Shown: positions 41,657 to 52,506, numbered from the stretch's first letter. The stretch is 64,000 bases of DNA from Chimaeribacter coloradensis (GCF_002858715.1 NZ_PJZH01000020.1:1-64000), one strand, 5' to 3'. A program made the numbers and translations. The notes: generated from the sequence alone by a model not told the origin.

Positions 41657-41974
41657 ATGATGAAAAGTATTTTGCTGGTCTGTAATGAAGGGATGTCGAC
41701 CGGGTTCTTATGCAACAAGATCAATGCGGCGGCAAAAGCGCGTGGGATAGCCGTGACCGCCTGGGCGATCCCTGAGTCCGCGCTGGAGGGGCGCTATCAG
41801 GAGGCGGACGTGATTCTGGTCGGGCCGCAGATCGCGTATCTCACCGCCTCTATCCAGCAGCGGGTGAACCACAGCCGCCCGGTGGAGGCGATTAACCCGG
41901 TGCATTTTGGCCGCATCAATGCCGACGCTATTCTCGACCGCGCCCTGGCGCTGATCACCGCGCCTTTACAGTGA
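41657..41974 (+). CDS. PTS lactose/cellobiose-type IIB component
   Basis: A 105-residue cytoplasmic phosphocarrier. The phospho-cysteine lies in LLVCNEGMSTGFL near the N-terminus, and VILVGPQIAYLTASIQQR is the family's second signature. Tandem ATGs at 41657 and 41660 share an AAGGTG site. It lies 11 bp behind IIC, clearly one operon. Phosphate must come from a IIA encoded elsewhere. Confidence 0.88.
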   Translation: MMKSILLVCNEGMSTGFLCNKINAAAKARGIAVTAWAIPESALEGRYQEADVILVGPQIAYLTASIQQRVNHSRPVEAINPVHFGRINADAILDRALALITAPLQ

Positions 41975-41990
41975 GGGAAAAGAGAACGTT

Positions 41991-42014
41991 GCCTGCCGGG
42001 GGATACCGGCAGGC
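41991..42014. terminator. Hairpin between PTS IIB and psiE
   Basis: GCCTGCCGG-N6-CCGGCAGGC, 9-bp stem between convergent genes; no clear T-run on the plus strand and a pyrimidine-rich AACGTTCTCTTTT on the minus strand. Confidence 0.6.
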
Positions 42015-42021
42015 CCAGAGA

Positions 42022-42429
42022 CTATTCGCGCTTCAGGCGGTCGGTGTTGGCGAGGTAGAGCGTGACCACCAGCACCAGAATGGCGGCGGAGTAGATCAGC
42101 GTATCCAGCGGGTTTTTGTGATCAACGATGATCAGCCGGACAATCGCCGTGATGCCGATGTAGATAAAGTAGCGCAGCGGGAAGTGATAGCCGGAAGAGA
42201 AATACTTCACAATCAAGGCGATAAACTCGAAGTAGAGGAAGTAAATCACAATCCCTTCAATCAGCAGATAGGAAGACGGCTCATCGCCGTTGACGAACAG
42301 CACCAGCGTCAGGTGGTAGGTCTCCCGCCCCAGAAACAGCAGCAGGATTGCGCCCAGCCCGAGTAAAAACACATTTAAAATACGCTGCATAATCACGGCT
42401 ATCATGATGCCGCGTGGTGAACCACCCAT
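42022..42429 (-). CDS. psiE: Phosphate-starvation-inducible protein PsiE
   Basis: A 135-residue inner-membrane protein with four hydrophobic segments. [20 protein letters not shown] and [24 protein letters not shown] are nearly identical to E. coli PsiE, and the tail ends LKRE as there. In E. coli psiE lies by malG and is induced by PhoB and repressed by CRP; function is unknown. Here yhhX and the PTS genes have come between malG and psiE. The start is preceded by AAAGAGA. Confidence 0.95.
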   Translation of the reverse strand: MGGSPRGIMIAVIMQRILNVFLLGLGAILLLFLGRETYHLTLVLFVNGDEPSSYLLIEGIVIYFLYFEFIALIVKYFSSGYHFPLRYFIYIGITAIVRLIIVDHKNPLDTLIYSAAILVLVVTLYLANTDRLKRE

Positions 42430-42573
42430 TAAGATTCTCTTTAGTGATTAAATCGTTTCAGCAGCATACCGAATGCGGGCGGAGGGGGACAGGGGCGCAG
42501 ATAAAAGTCCCTTTGCTTACCAAAGATAATCACGCAACGAAACGACTTGACCCGATTGCATCTCAGCAGGATG

Positions 42574-42593
42574 ATGTATAAAATTTTATACAT
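42574..42593. promoter_or_regulatory. 20-bp perfect palindrome, likely toxin-antitoxin operator
   Basis: ATGTATAAAATTTTATACAT ends 19 bp before the toxin start and contains a TATAAA-like -10. Such palindromes over the core promoter are the usual antitoxin operators. Confidence 0.72.
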
Positions 42594-42612
42594 TCGGGAA
42601 GGATGCGCTGAA

Positions 42613-42975
42613 ATGGATGCAGGTGATATAAAAATCATTCCTAAAGATATTGTCTGGTGCGGTACCTCTTTACAGGATCTCAGGGCGTTTCCTGAGTCGC
42701 CGCGTGCCACTGCCGGGAAGGAGTTACGTAAGGTGCAGTTCGGCCAGGATCCGGCCGATTTTAAAGCCGTGCCCAGGTGGGGGGCCGGTGTGATTGAAAT
42801 CCTTATTGGTGACGAAGACGGCATCTATCGCGTGGTCTATGTCGCTAAATTTGAGGAGGCACTTTACGTGCTGCACGGATTCAAAAAGACAACACAAAAG
42901 ACCCGTCAGGCAGATATTGACCTGATTAAAACGCGTTATCGTAAAGTCGTTAACGACAGGAGCAGGCCGCTATGA
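42613..42975 (+). CDS. RelE/HigB-like toxin (phage Gp49 family)
   Basis: A 121-residue protein of the phage-derived Gp49-like/HigB group of RelE-fold mRNA interferases. Features seen are SLQDLRAFPESPRATAGKELRKVQFG, then VIEILIGDEDGIYRVVYVAKFEEALYVLHGFKKTTQKT, whose Arg and Lys-rich strand is the usual active-site region. The ATG at 42613 follows AAGGA; upstream ATGs in frame overlap the palindromic operator. Its end overlaps the next gene by 4 bp, with toxin first and antitoxin second as in HigBA. Low GC relative to the flanks fits acquisition. Confidence 0.85.
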   Translation: MDAGDIKIIPKDIVWCGTSLQDLRAFPESPRATAGKELRKVQFGQDPADFKAVPRWGAGVIEILIGDEDGIYRVVYVAKFEEALYVLHGFKKTTQKTRQADIDLIKTRYRKVVNDRSRPL

Positions 42976-43310
42976 CAGATAAACCCAAAACTTACGACGA
43001 CCCAGTAACACGTGCTGGTGATAATCTCTTCGAGGCGCTGGGGTTTTCCGCTGAGCGCGCTGACCAGCTTACTCAAGAGTCCGACAGAGAGATTTTGCAG
43101 CTTATTGCGATGAAAAAGCAGGTGATGTCCGAGATCGCGGACTGGATGAAAGAGGGGGACATCAAGCAAATTACCGCGGCAAAAATCTTGCAGGTGTCAC
43201 GCCCGCGCGTGTCTGACGTGGTCAATCAGAAAACGGAAAAGTTTACCCTTGATGCCCTGATCAGCATGGTTGGCTGCATCGGCAAAAAAGTCCATCTGGT
43301 GATTGAGTAA
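42972..43310 (+). CDS. HigA-like antitoxin, XRE-type HTH
   Basis: A 112-residue protein with a helix-turn-helix in the C-terminal half (QITAAKILQVSRPRVSDVV, then FTLDALISMVGCIGKKVHL), typical of the HTH partner of Gp49-like toxins. The acidic N-terminal half (GDNLFEALGFSAERADQL) is the likely toxin-binding part. ATGA overlap with the toxin gene couples translation. It should repress the module from the 20-bp palindrome upstream. Confidence 0.87.
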   Translation: MTDKPKTYDDPVTRAGDNLFEALGFSAERADQLTQESDREILQLIAMKKQVMSEIADWMKEGDIKQITAAKILQVSRPRVSDVVNQKTEKFTLDALISMVGCIGKKVHLVIE

Positions 43311-43344
43311 CCTCCTGTTCCGCCATTACTCAACGGATGGGGAT

Positions 43345-43380
43345 AAAAAAGGCCGCAACCTTATCCGTTGCGGCCTTTTT
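43345..43380. terminator. Bidirectional terminator antitoxin/yjbH
   Basis: GGCCGCAAC-N7-GTTGCGGCC stem with A6 before and T5 after; serves the toxin-antitoxin operon (+) and yjbFGH (-). Confidence 0.92.
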
Positions 43381-43411
43381 CACAGCATCTGCGTGATGCC
43401 TGCCGGTTTAC

Positions 43412-45502
43412 CTAGTTAAAGTACGGCGAGCGGCTGTCGGTGATGTTGTAGAGCTGGTATTTGCGGCCGAGCATCTGGCCGCCGTCGCGGGTCAGCGGTA
43501 TCCAGTTGATCTGCGCGCGCGTCCGGCTCGGCTGAACGGTCAGGATGTCCAGCGGCACGGAGATGTAGAAGCCTTTGGTGAACTCCCCTTCCCCGTACTC
43601 CTCGGCGGAGACGTTGGTCTTGGTGGCAAAGGCCCCGACAATCACGCCGCTGTCGAAGCGTTTGGAGACGTCGAGCGTCGCGCCCTTGTCTTTCGCCAGA
43701 TACTGCCCGACGCTGGCTTTGACCAGCACACCATCCAGGAAACGCGGCTGCCAGTAGGCAGTCAGGTTGCCGGTCTGGGTTTTGTAATTGGTGAAGCGCA
43801 GCGGGCTGTCCCAGTCACGCTGTTTGACGTAGTTGGCATCCACCCCCACCGCCCAGCGGCTGTCCAGCGGGCGGTAAAGCACTTCCGCGCCCACGCCGCC
43901 GTACATCTGCTCCAGGTAACCGCCGTAGATCTGGCCGTACCAGCCGTCGCCCAGGCGGTCCATGTAGGTCAGCTGCGCGTTATTCAGGTAGAGGTCGTTG
44001 TTGTCGACATACTCACGGATGCGGGTACGCACACGCGGCAGGGAGCTGTCAGCCGGCGGCCCCTTGTAGTTGAACTTGTCGTAGTTATTAAACAGGTTCA
44101 GGAACAGCGAGCCGGAGGCCAGCAGGTGCTGCGTCATCCACCAGTCGGCGTTGCCCTGAATACCGACCTGGTACATGTAGAAATCTTCCGGGCCGCCGAT
44201 GGACTGGTTCAGCACCGGGGCCAGCCCGGCGCTGAAGGTGCTCTTCTCCACGTAGTAGCCCTGCTCCGCCCGTTCCGGCAGATGCGGGTCGGCACGGTGC
44301 TGCAGCAGCGGCTTCTCCTGCCCGAGCGGGTACCCCTCCAGCTCCTGCTTCAGGCTCTCCACGCTGGTCACGGTGCTGGAAATCGGCATGTTCATGCTGG
44401 TGTCGGTAACGTTCAGGGTATCGACACCGGCCGGTAACCGGTTGATCAGGATACGGTTGGCGCGCGCAACTGCCGCGTTATTGTCGCGGTAGCGGTTCTG
44501 CTCGCCGGTCATGTAGAGGGTGCTGCCCTTCACCTGAATGTGCGGCGCGGTGTAACCGGCGTTGTCCTGCAGGGCGGCCAGCTGATCGGCCACCACCTGA
44601 TGGTCGAGGATCGCGTCCTGTGGCTGCGGCTGGTAAGGCTGCGGTGCCGGGTCGAGATGGCGCTGGGACAGGGTATTGAAGTTGGTGCGCAAGGTCACGC
44701 CCGCCATCAGGGTATTGCCGCGCTCCCAGCTCAGGTTGACGTCGGCCCAGTCGGTCATGCGGTAGACCGCGCCGACGTTCACTTTCGAATCCTGTTTGAT
44801 CGTCCCGGCGAAATCGCCCTGGTAGTCGTTGCCCTCATACTCCACTTTCAGGCGCAACGGCTGCCACGGCGTCTGGTATTCGATGCCGCCGAACAGGGAG
44901 GCGGGGCCGTGGAAGAAGTTTTTCCCGTTGAACTCGCCCGCTTCGCCCTGCACGTTGTTGCGGTAGCAGTAGCTCGCCTTGGCCTTACAGAACGGGTTTT
45001 TTACGTTGCCGCTGTTGCCGAGGTAGCCCCAGCCGAGGCCGAGGGTGAAGTCGAGCGGCCCCCAGGCTTTGCTGGCGGCGATGAATTCGCTGTCAAACAG
45101 CCCGGTGCCGCCGAAGTCCCGGATGCCGACCGAGGTTTCCGGCAGCCAGTAGCCCTCTTCCCACAGGCGCAGTTTCAGGTCTACGCCCTTGTCTTTGTAA
45201 GTCTGGTCGCCGCTGAACGCCGCATCGCTGCTGTATTTGCGGGTGCGCACGTCGGTGTAGCGGATGGTGGCTTCCAGCCACGGGAAGGGCTGCACCGCCA
45301 GCGAATAGAAGCGGTACTGGTCGTTATGGCGCAGGTTGAGACTGAACTCGCCCTCTTTCGCCATGCGCCCGGTCGGCACCTGCATCAGGCCGACGCCGCC
45401 GAAATCGCCCTGGGACGGCCCCAGCGGTTCCGTGTAAGGGGAAGCCTGCACGCCTGCGGCCACGGCCATCGCCAGCGCGCTGATAACATAGGATCTTTTC
45501 AT
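43412..45502 (-). CDS. yjbH: YjbH family outer-membrane exopolysaccharide protein
   Basis: A 696-residue envelope protein with a 20-residue signal peptide (ending VQA). FGGVGLMQVPTGRMAKEGEFSL opens the mature part; many amphipathic strands such as LYLNNAQLTYMDRLGDGWYG and the end GRKYQLYNITDSRSPYFN are typical of the YjbH/DUF940 family, predicted beta-rich outer-membrane proteins tied to an exopolysaccharide. Its ATG overlaps the yjbG stop by one base. Last gene of yjbFGH. Confidence 0.92.
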   Translation of the reverse strand: MKRSYVISALAMAVAAGVQASPYTEPLGPSQGDFGGVGLMQVPTGRMAKEGEFSLNLRHNDQYRFYSLAVQPFPWLEATIRYTDVRTRKYSSDAAFSGDQTYKDKGVDLKLRLWEEGYWLPETSVGIRDFGGTGLFDSEFIAASKAWGPLDFTLGLGWGYLGNSGNVKNPFCKAKASYCYRNNVQGEAGEFNGKNFFHGPASLFGGIEYQTPWQPLRLKVEYEGNDYQGDFAGTIKQDSKVNVGAVYRMTDWADVNLSWERGNTLMAGVTLRTNFNTLSQRHLDPAPQPYQPQPQDAILDHQVVADQLAALQDNAGYTAPHIQVKGSTLYMTGEQNRYRDNNAAVARANRILINRLPAGVDTLNVTDTSMNMPISSTVTSVESLKQELEGYPLGQEKPLLQHRADPHLPERAEQGYYVEKSTFSAGLAPVLNQSIGGPEDFYMYQVGIQGNADWWMTQHLLASGSLFLNLFNNYDKFNYKGPPADSSLPRVRTRIREYVDNNDLYLNNAQLTYMDRLGDGWYGQIYGGYLEQMYGGVGAEVLYRPLDSRWAVGVDANYVKQRDWDSPLRFTNYKTQTGNLTAYWQPRFLDGVLVKASVGQYLAKDKGATLDVSKRFDSGVIVGAFATKTNVSAEEYGEGEFTKGFYISVPLDILTVQPSRTRAQINWIPLTRDGGQMLGRKYQLYNITDSRSPYFN

Positions 45503-46257
45503 TAGTCAGGGACCCGGTTGGTCAACAGCGCCAGAATCCGCAGGTTCAGATCGCGGTAAGCGCTGGGTAAGGCGTGGGCGGAAAAGCCCACAAAGAGCGT
45601 GCTGCCCGGTGCCGGTTCGGCGCGGCGGTGGTTCCAGTAGGCGACCGGCACCTGTTGGGTCATACCGTCGGGTTGGATCAGCCAGAGCTGGTTTTTATCG
45701 TGCCCCGACAGCGGGGCGTGGCTGTCGAGATAGGTTTTTGCCTCCTGCCCCGGCACAAACGGCTGCGGGCCGCTGTTTTCCACCAGCCCGAACAGGCGCA
45801 CGGTGGTGGGCCGTTGCAGGGTGTAGATGCTGTATTCCCCCTCCAGGCGGCGGTTGGCCTGCGGCTGGATGCGCACGGCGTCCGGGTCGAGCGGCACGAA
45901 CTGGCGGCCAGTGACCCTGAGCTGTGACACCTGCTGGTGCAGGTTGTCGGCGGCGGCGGCCAGGTCGCCGTCGCCGTCCGCGCGGAACCCGGCGGCCAGT
46001 GCGCTCAGCGAGGCGAGCACCGCCTGCTTCATCGCCTGCTGCTGCGCCGTGGCCTGTGGCGCGGCGATCACCGTGCCCGGCCACCAGGTGCGGTTAAACA
46101 GCGCCGGGTTCATCACCAGTTCACTCAGGTCGCGCGCGCCGTCCACCGTGACGCTGCCGGCCTGCGCCGGTAAATACACCGTGACGTGGCTCTGTGCGCA
46201 CACAGAGGCCGCCAGGCCCATGCCCAGGCTGACGCCCAGTAAGAGACGTTTTTTCAT
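45502..46257 (-). CDS. yjbG: YjbG family periplasmic polysaccharide protein
   Basis: A 251-residue exported protein with a signal peptide of about 21 residues (ending SVCA). It carries a capsule-biosynthesis GfcC-like arrangement: a beta-grasp-type region (VTVYLPAQAGSVTVDGARDLSEL) and a later LDPDAVRIQPQANRRLEGEY domain. In E. coli the yjbEFGH operon is under RcsB and produces an extracellular polysaccharide. It sits between yjbF (5 bp) and yjbH (1-bp overlap). Confidence 0.9.
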   Translation of the reverse strand: MKKRLLLGVSLGMGLAASVCAQSHVTVYLPAQAGSVTVDGARDLSELVMNPALFNRTWWPGTVIAAPQATAQQQAMKQAVLASLSALAAGFRADGDGDLAAAADNLHQQVSQLRVTGRQFVPLDPDAVRIQPQANRRLEGEYSIYTLQRPTTVRLFGLVENSGPQPFVPGQEAKTYLDSHAPLSGHDKNQLWLIQPDGMTQQVPVAYWNHRRAEPAPGSTLFVGFSAHALPSAYRDLNLRILALLTNRVPD

Positions 46258-46262
46258 GGTAT

Positions 46263-46898
46263 TTACGGTTTCAAAATTGTGATGTTAACGGGGATGAAAT
46301 CGGGGCCGAGAAACTGCTCCGCTTTCCTGACAATGCCGGTGGCGGGGTCGATCCAGAAACGGTTGCGGTAGTGGCGGTTCAGTGACGGCACCGTCACCTC
46401 TTCCTCGACGCGCAGCGTGTTCAGGGGTGTACCGGCAATCATCAGCGGTTCGCTGCCGTCCAGGTGGAAGACCGAGTTCACCGTGGCGCTGTGGAACTGC
46501 CGATCCTCCGTCCAGCTCAGGGTGCGCGTCCAGCTTGCGCCCTCTTTCAGGTTTTGCGGGTGGAGCAGCGGGTCATGCTGGCGGTCGGTGGTCTCCAGCA
46601 GGTTGTCGCGGTAACCGACGGTACGGGTCAGGCGGCCGTTTTGCGTCACCAGCAGCACGCGGTCAGAGGAGAGCCATTTCACCTGCCCCTCTTCGGCAAA
46701 AGCGGCAACCACAAAAATCTGCGGGCCGTCATCGAGCCGGGCATAAATGCTGGAGTACGGCAGGTCGCGCAGCGACGGATCGCTCAGCTCAACGTCGGGC
46801 ATCCCAAACGCGGCAATCGCCAGCGTGTCGCCGATGCCGCGCTGCGTCTGGCTACAGGCCGACAGCACGAGAGAAGCCAATAACAGTAAATAGCGCAC
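46263..46898 (-). CDS. yjbF: YjbF family outer-membrane lipoprotein
   Basis: A 211-residue lipoprotein with lipobox LSAC (Cys15) after a short signal. The mature part (AIAAFGMPDVELSDPSLRDLPYSS, then RNRFWIDPATGIVRKAEQFLGPDFIP) matches the YjbF/GfcB family. First gene of this operon here; the small yjbE that precedes it in E. coli was not found. Confidence 0.9.
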   Translation of the reverse strand: MRYLLLLASLVLSACSQTQRGIGDTLAIAAFGMPDVELSDPSLRDLPYSSIYARLDDGPQIFVVAAFAEEGQVKWLSSDRVLLVTQNGRLTRTVGYRDNLLETTDRQHDPLLHPQNLKEGASWTRTLSWTEDRQFHSATVNSVFHLDGSEPLMIAGTPLNTLRVEEEVTVPSLNRHYRNRFWIDPATGIVRKAEQFLGPDFIPVNITILKP

Positions 46899-47700
46899 GT
46901 TCTTTTCCCAGGATAAACAGGCCCGTCATAAGGGCGGCCAGGCAGCCTCACCACGGGCGGGCTGATGCATAATAATTGACCTCACCGGGGCAGGCCCCGG
47001 CGGGCAAACGTATACCGGTTAACGCCGGTGGCCCCTTTCGCCAGCACAGGTGCTGGAATTCCCTGCGAAAAGCGGGGCACGTTTGCCGGATGGCTGGTCT
47101 GTTACGCCGTTCCGGCCGCCGATACATTCCGGAAACTGGAGGATCTCCCAAGGCGAATCAACGCGTTGCCTCAGGGAAAGAACCGGTCTCTGTCGGGTGC
47201 GGCGGGCAGGAAGGCTGCTTATTTATAATGCAATAAACTGTTACGAGGTGTCATCATTGATGGCGTGAATGGCTCGCCAGCGGGCAGTTTCACTTAGGGC
47301 GCGCCGTTTTCATCACTTAACTTAACTTAATGATTTACGGCGTTTTTTATAACGGGGGTTTTCGCCCGGGGAGCGCGGCGGCGTTTTCAGCGGCGTTTGT
47401 CAAGGTGGGAAAGAGTGGTTAAAAAACGGGTTAAACAGGGTTTTGCGCCGGAAAGCTGACTTATGAAAAGAATAATATCTGCCGTTTCCGCTAATCTCAG
47501 GAAAAATAACGGATAATGCGCGAGGAAATTATAAGCACACTCAGTGAAGGCGGAATCCCTGCTTTTTCAGACAAACCCTACTGGCAAATGGCCGGAATGG
47601 GCCATTAAAAAGGCCCTGCCGGGCAAAAACCCGCAGGGCCATTCTCTGTTTTCCGGCCAATGCTTAACCGTTGGTTAAGATTTACCGCAGGCAGCAGGGC
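46899..47700. other. Long intergenic region yjbF-pgi
   Basis: 802 bp without a credible gene. Near yjbF it holds CCAGCAC-AG-GTGCTGG (47041-47056), a CCGGGGC/GCCCCGG-type hairpin near 46985 and a TATTATG -10-like site near 46970 on the minus strand. CTTAA occurs three times in a row near 47317. The pgi terminator is at the right end. No RcsB box or JUMPstart element was recognised. Confidence 0.5.
47607..47640 (-). terminator. pgi terminator
   Basis: GGCCCTGC...GCAGGGCC stem extended by CCGGG/CCCG with one bulge, followed on the minus strand by five T. Confidence 0.85.
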
Positions 47701-49347
<1,647 letters not shown>

Positions 49348-49665
49348 CGCAATGCTCTCGGTTGAGTTTCACAGAGTGAGATTAAAAGCCTATCCCAGCA
49401 GGCGCGAACCGCACGGGCAAACACGTCATGCTGGGATACGCTTTACGGACCGCCTGGCCCGATTGTAGCCTGTAATGCTTTCGATGATATGCCTTTTCTT
49501 GCAATAGGCTGCATCTGTTAATGATTATTTATTAATCGGTTATGAAGTGTGACAAGAGAGGCTTACCCTCCGTAACGAATAAAAATGAAAAGCCGGGCGC
49601 TCTTTCGTTGACAGCGCCGCCAGAACCGGTAATCCTAGCCCTCTACTCGCGCCACGGTGTGCGAG
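49348..49665. other. pgi-lysC divergent region before the riboswitch
   Basis: 318 bp with the pgi promoter side and the lysC promoter. CTCGC-N10-GCGAG (49646-49665) is a small hairpin directly before the aptamer. No gene was seen. Confidence 0.4.
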
Positions 49666-49850
49666 CCAGAAGAGGCGCGTCGCCCAGGCAGGGTGTCAGA
49701 GGAACCGTATTCCACTGACGGCACTTGAGGGGGAGCGACGCCGAGGTACGCAGGCAGACGGATGCCCCGTATCGGCTACAGAGGCTGAATCCTCTGGGTT
49801 GTCACCAGGATCGCCCAACGCGGGCGGCCAGCAAGGTGGAGCGCTTCTGG
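49666..49850 (+). ncRNA. Lysine riboswitch (L box) of lysC
   Basis: The sequence shows the lysine aptamer landmarks: AGAAGAGGCGCGT near the 5' side, GAGGGGGAGCGACGCCGAGG, a GGCTGAATCCTCTGGG loop and TGTCACCAG, closed by P1 pairing of CCAGAAG (49666-49672) with CTTCTGG (49844-49850). These blocks match the E. coli lysC leader. Bound lysine should shut down lysC by altering access to the start region about 110 bases later. Confidence 0.93.
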
Positions 49851-49902
49851 GAGTATCGTAGCTTTAATCCCTACGTCTGCCCCCTGTCTACCGCTCTCCC
49901 CT

Positions 49903-49946
49903 TGTGCCAAGGTTATGAATTTTTTGCCATCAAAGAATGGCACCTG
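49903..49946 (+). promoter_or_regulatory. Probable expression platform of the lysC riboswitch
   Basis: GTGCC (49907-49911) and GGCAC (49939-49943) flank TTTTTTGCCATCAAAGAATGG, giving a hairpin immediately before the ACGAGG ribosome-binding site. The E. coli leader has a similar CTTGTGCCAAGG and CACGAGG here. Confidence 0.6.
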
Positions 49947-49960
49947 ACACGAGGTTTACC

Positions 49961-51343
49961 ATGAATCAAGCAGTCTCCTCCTCTTATCACGCCGATCAGC
50001 CGATGGTCGTGGCGAAATTCGGCGGCACCAGCGTCGCGGATTTTGACGCCATGAACCGCAGTGCGGATGTGGTGCTGGCCAACCCCGCCAACCGTCTGGT
50101 TATCCTTTCCGCGTCTGCCGGCATCACCAACCTGCTGGTGGCACTGGCGGAAGGGTGTGAGCAAGAGCAGCGTGACGTGAAACTCAGCGAAATCCGCCGT
50201 ATTCAATACGCCATCATAGATCGACTCACGGAGCCTGAGGTGATCCGCGAGGAGATTGACCGCCTGCTGGAGAACATCGCCATGCTCTCCGAGGGGGCAA
50301 GCCTGGCGACCTCCGCGGCCCTGACCGACGAACTGGTCAGCCACGGCGAACTGATGTCTACGTTGTTGTTTGTTGAGATTTTGCGCCAGCGCCAGGTTGA
50401 AGCCGAATGGTTTGACGTGCGTAAAGTGATGCGCACCACCGACCGCTTCGGCCGCGCCGAGCCGGACACCGCGCTGCTGGCGGAGCTGACCACCCAACAG
50501 TTACGGCCGCGCCTGGAACGGGCGCTGGTAGTGACCCAGGGCTTTATCGGCAGTGAAGAGAAAGGCCGCACCACCACCCTCGGCCGCGGCGGCAGTGACT
50601 ACACCGCCGCCCTGCTGGGCGAGGCGCTGCACGCCGGGCGCGTCGACATCTGGACGGACGTGCCGGGGATCTACACCACCGACCCGCGCGTAGTGCCGAC
50701 TGCCAAGCGCATCGACAGAATCACCTTTGAAGAAGCTGCCGAAATGGCAACCTTCGGCGCGAAAGTGCTGCACCCGGCGACCCTGCTGCCGGCGGTGCGC
50801 AGCGACATCCCGGTGTTTGTCGGCTCCAGCAAAGACCCGGCCGCCGGCGGCACGCTGGTCTGCAACTCCACCAAAAACCCGCCGCTGTTCCGGGCGCTGG
50901 CGTTGCGCCGCAAGCAGACGCTGCTGACGCTGCACAGCCTCAACATGCTGCACGCGCGCGGTTTCCTGGCGGAAGTGTTTAACATCCTGCTGCGCCACAA
51001 CATCTCCGTGGACCTCATCACCACCTCGGAAGTGAGCGTGTCGCTGACGCTCGACACCACCGGCTCGACCTCTACCGGCGACAGCCTGCTGACCACCTCG
51101 CTGCTCACTGACCTCTCCTCGCTCTGCCGGGTGGAAGTGGAAGAGAACCTGGCGCTGATCGCGTTGATCGGCAACAAGCTTTCGCAGGCGTGCGGCGTCG
51201 GCAAAGAGGTGTTCGGCGTACTCGACCCGTTCAGCATCCGCATGATCTGTTACGGTGCCAGCAGCTATAACCTCTGCTTCCTGGTCCCCGGCGATGACGC
51301 CGAGCAGGTCGTGCAGACCCTGCACCGCAACCTATTCGAGTAA
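49961..51343 (+). CDS. lysC: Lysine-sensitive aspartokinase III
   Basis: Phosphorylates aspartate in the first step of lysine, threonine and methionine synthesis; inhibited by lysine. The kinase domain begins [32 protein letters not shown] and [13 protein letters not shown] are conserved, and two ACT domains follow ([30 protein letters not shown]). The ATG at 49961 stands behind ACGAGG and gives 460 residues, slightly longer than E. coli. Translation and transcription are set by the lysine riboswitch. Confidence 0.96.
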   Translation: MNQAVSSSYHADQPMVVAKFGGTSVADFDAMNRSADVVLANPANRLVILSASAGITNLLVALAEGCEQEQRDVKLSEIRRIQYAIIDRLTEPEVIREEIDRLLENIAMLSEGASLATSAALTDELVSHGELMSTLLFVEILRQRQVEAEWFDVRKVMRTTDRFGRAEPDTALLAELTTQQLRPRLERALVVTQGFIGSEEKGRTTTLGRGGSDYTAALLGEALHAGRVDIWTDVPGIYTTDPRVVPTAKRIDRITFEEAAEMATFGAKVLHPATLLPAVRSDIPVFVGSSKDPAAGGTLVCNSTKNPPLFRALALRRKQTLLTLHSLNMLHARGFLAEVFNILLRHNISVDLITTSEVSVSLTLDTTGSTSTGDSLLTTSLLTDLSSLCRVEVEENLALIALIGNKLSQACGVGKEVFGVLDPFSIRMICYGASSYNLCFLVPGDDAEQVVQTLHRNLFE

Positions 51344-51363
51344 TACCGCGGCGCGCAGGGCGG

Positions 51364-51389
51364 AGCCGGGCGCATGCCCGGCTTTTTTT
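51364..51389 (+). terminator. lysC terminator
   Basis: AGCCGGGC-GCAT-GCCCGGCT stem followed by six more T, 20 bp after lysC. Confidence 0.93.
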
Positions 51390-51483
51390 ATGCCCGCTGC
51401 TCAAGAGAAAGACCGGCAAGGAACATTATTACCGTAGAAAAAACACAACATCCCCACCCACAAGAAGAAGGAACCGACCACCT

Positions 51484-52431
51484 ATGTTAGCGAAAATCAC
51501 CCGCCTGTTTCCGTTATGGGCCGTGCTGCTCTCCGTCGCCGCCTATTACACCCCCGGTACGTTTACCCCCATCGGCCCCTATGTCAGCACGCTGCTGATG
51601 CTGATCATGTTCGGCATGGGAGTGACGCTGGAGTTTGCTGACTTCAAACGGGTGCTGTCGCGCCCCGCCCCGGTGGCCGCCGCCACCTTCCTGCACTATC
51701 TGGTGATGCCGCTGGCCGCCTGGGTGCTGGCGAAACTGTTCCAGATGCCGCCTGACCTTTCCGCAGGCATGGTGCTGGTGGGCAGCGTCGCCAGCGGCAC
51801 TGCGTCCAACGTGATGATCTACCTGGCAAAAGGGGATGTGGCGCTCTCGGTGACGATTTCCGCCGTCTCGACGCTGGTGGGCGTGTTCGCCACGCCACTG
51901 CTGACGCGGCTCTACGTGGATACGCAGATCAGCGTGGATGTGGAGGGGATGTTGCTCAGCATCCTGAAAATCGTGGTGATCCCGATTTTCGCCGGGCTGG
52001 TGATCCACCACCTGTTTACCGGGCTGGTGAAAAAGCTGGAGCCGGTGCTGCCGCTGTTTTCGATGGCCTGCATCCTGGCGATCATCAGCGCCGTGGTGGC
52101 GGGCAGCCAGGGCTTTATCGGCTCGGTCGGGCTGGTGGTGATTGTGGCGGTGATCCTGCATAACGGCATCGGGCTGCTGAGCGGCTACTGGGGCGGCAAG
52201 CTGTTCGGCTTCGACGAGACCACCTGCCGTACGCTGGCGATGGAAGTCGGGATGCAGAACTCCGGGCTGGCGGCCACGCTGGGCAAGCTCTACTTCTCGC
52301 CGCTGGCTGCCCTGCCCGGCGCGCTGTTCTCCGTCTGGCATAACCTCTCCGGCTCGCTGCTGGCCGGTTACTGGTCGGGCAAACCGGTGGAGAAACCGGC
52401 CCCGGCCGCCACCGTGCGTGCCGGAAAATAA
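51484..52431 (+). CDS. panS: Bile acid:sodium symporter family transporter, PanS-like
   Basis: A 315-residue membrane protein with about nine or ten hydrophobic segments. [39 protein letters not shown] and [34 protein letters not shown] are the two crossed-helix ion-binding regions of the BASS family. The best-known close enterobacterial relative is PanS, a ketopantoate/pantoate/pantothenate transporter; other BASS substrates cannot be excluded. It stands alone between lysC and yjbB, with its own terminator. GAAGGA precedes the start at a distance of about ten bases. Confidence 0.75.
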   Translation: MLAKITRLFPLWAVLLSVAAYYTPGTFTPIGPYVSTLLMLIMFGMGVTLEFADFKRVLSRPAPVAAATFLHYLVMPLAAWVLAKLFQMPPDLSAGMVLVGSVASGTASNVMIYLAKGDVALSVTISAVSTLVGVFATPLLTRLYVDTQISVDVEGMLLSILKIVVIPIFAGLVIHHLFTGLVKKLEPVLPLFSMACILAIISAVVAGSQGFIGSVGLVVIVAVILHNGIGLLSGYWGGKLFGFDETTCRTLAMEVGMQNSGLAATLGKLYFSPLAALPGALFSVWHNLSGSLLAGYWSGKPVEKPAPAATVRAGK

Positions 52432-52460
52432 CAGCCTCCCGGCATAACCTTTCAGCCATA

Positions 52461-52494
52461 AAAAAGGGCGCGGATTTCCGCGCCCTCTCTTTTC
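52461..52494. terminator. Bidirectional terminator panS/yjbB
   Basis: GGGCGCGG-ATTT-CCGCGCCC stem with A6 before it and TCTCTTTT after it, between convergent genes. Confidence 0.85.
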
Positions 52495-52506
52495 CAGTTG
52501 CCGCAC

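Noticed and set aside
47463-47516. 17-codon plus-strand frame starting MKRIISAV
   Set aside because: Too short, no ribosome-binding site and no downstream gene on that strand to control.
46899-47700. Search for JUMPstart/ops element and RcsB box before yjbF
   Set aside because: No sequence close to GGCGGTAGCGTG or to the RcsB half-sites was found by eye.
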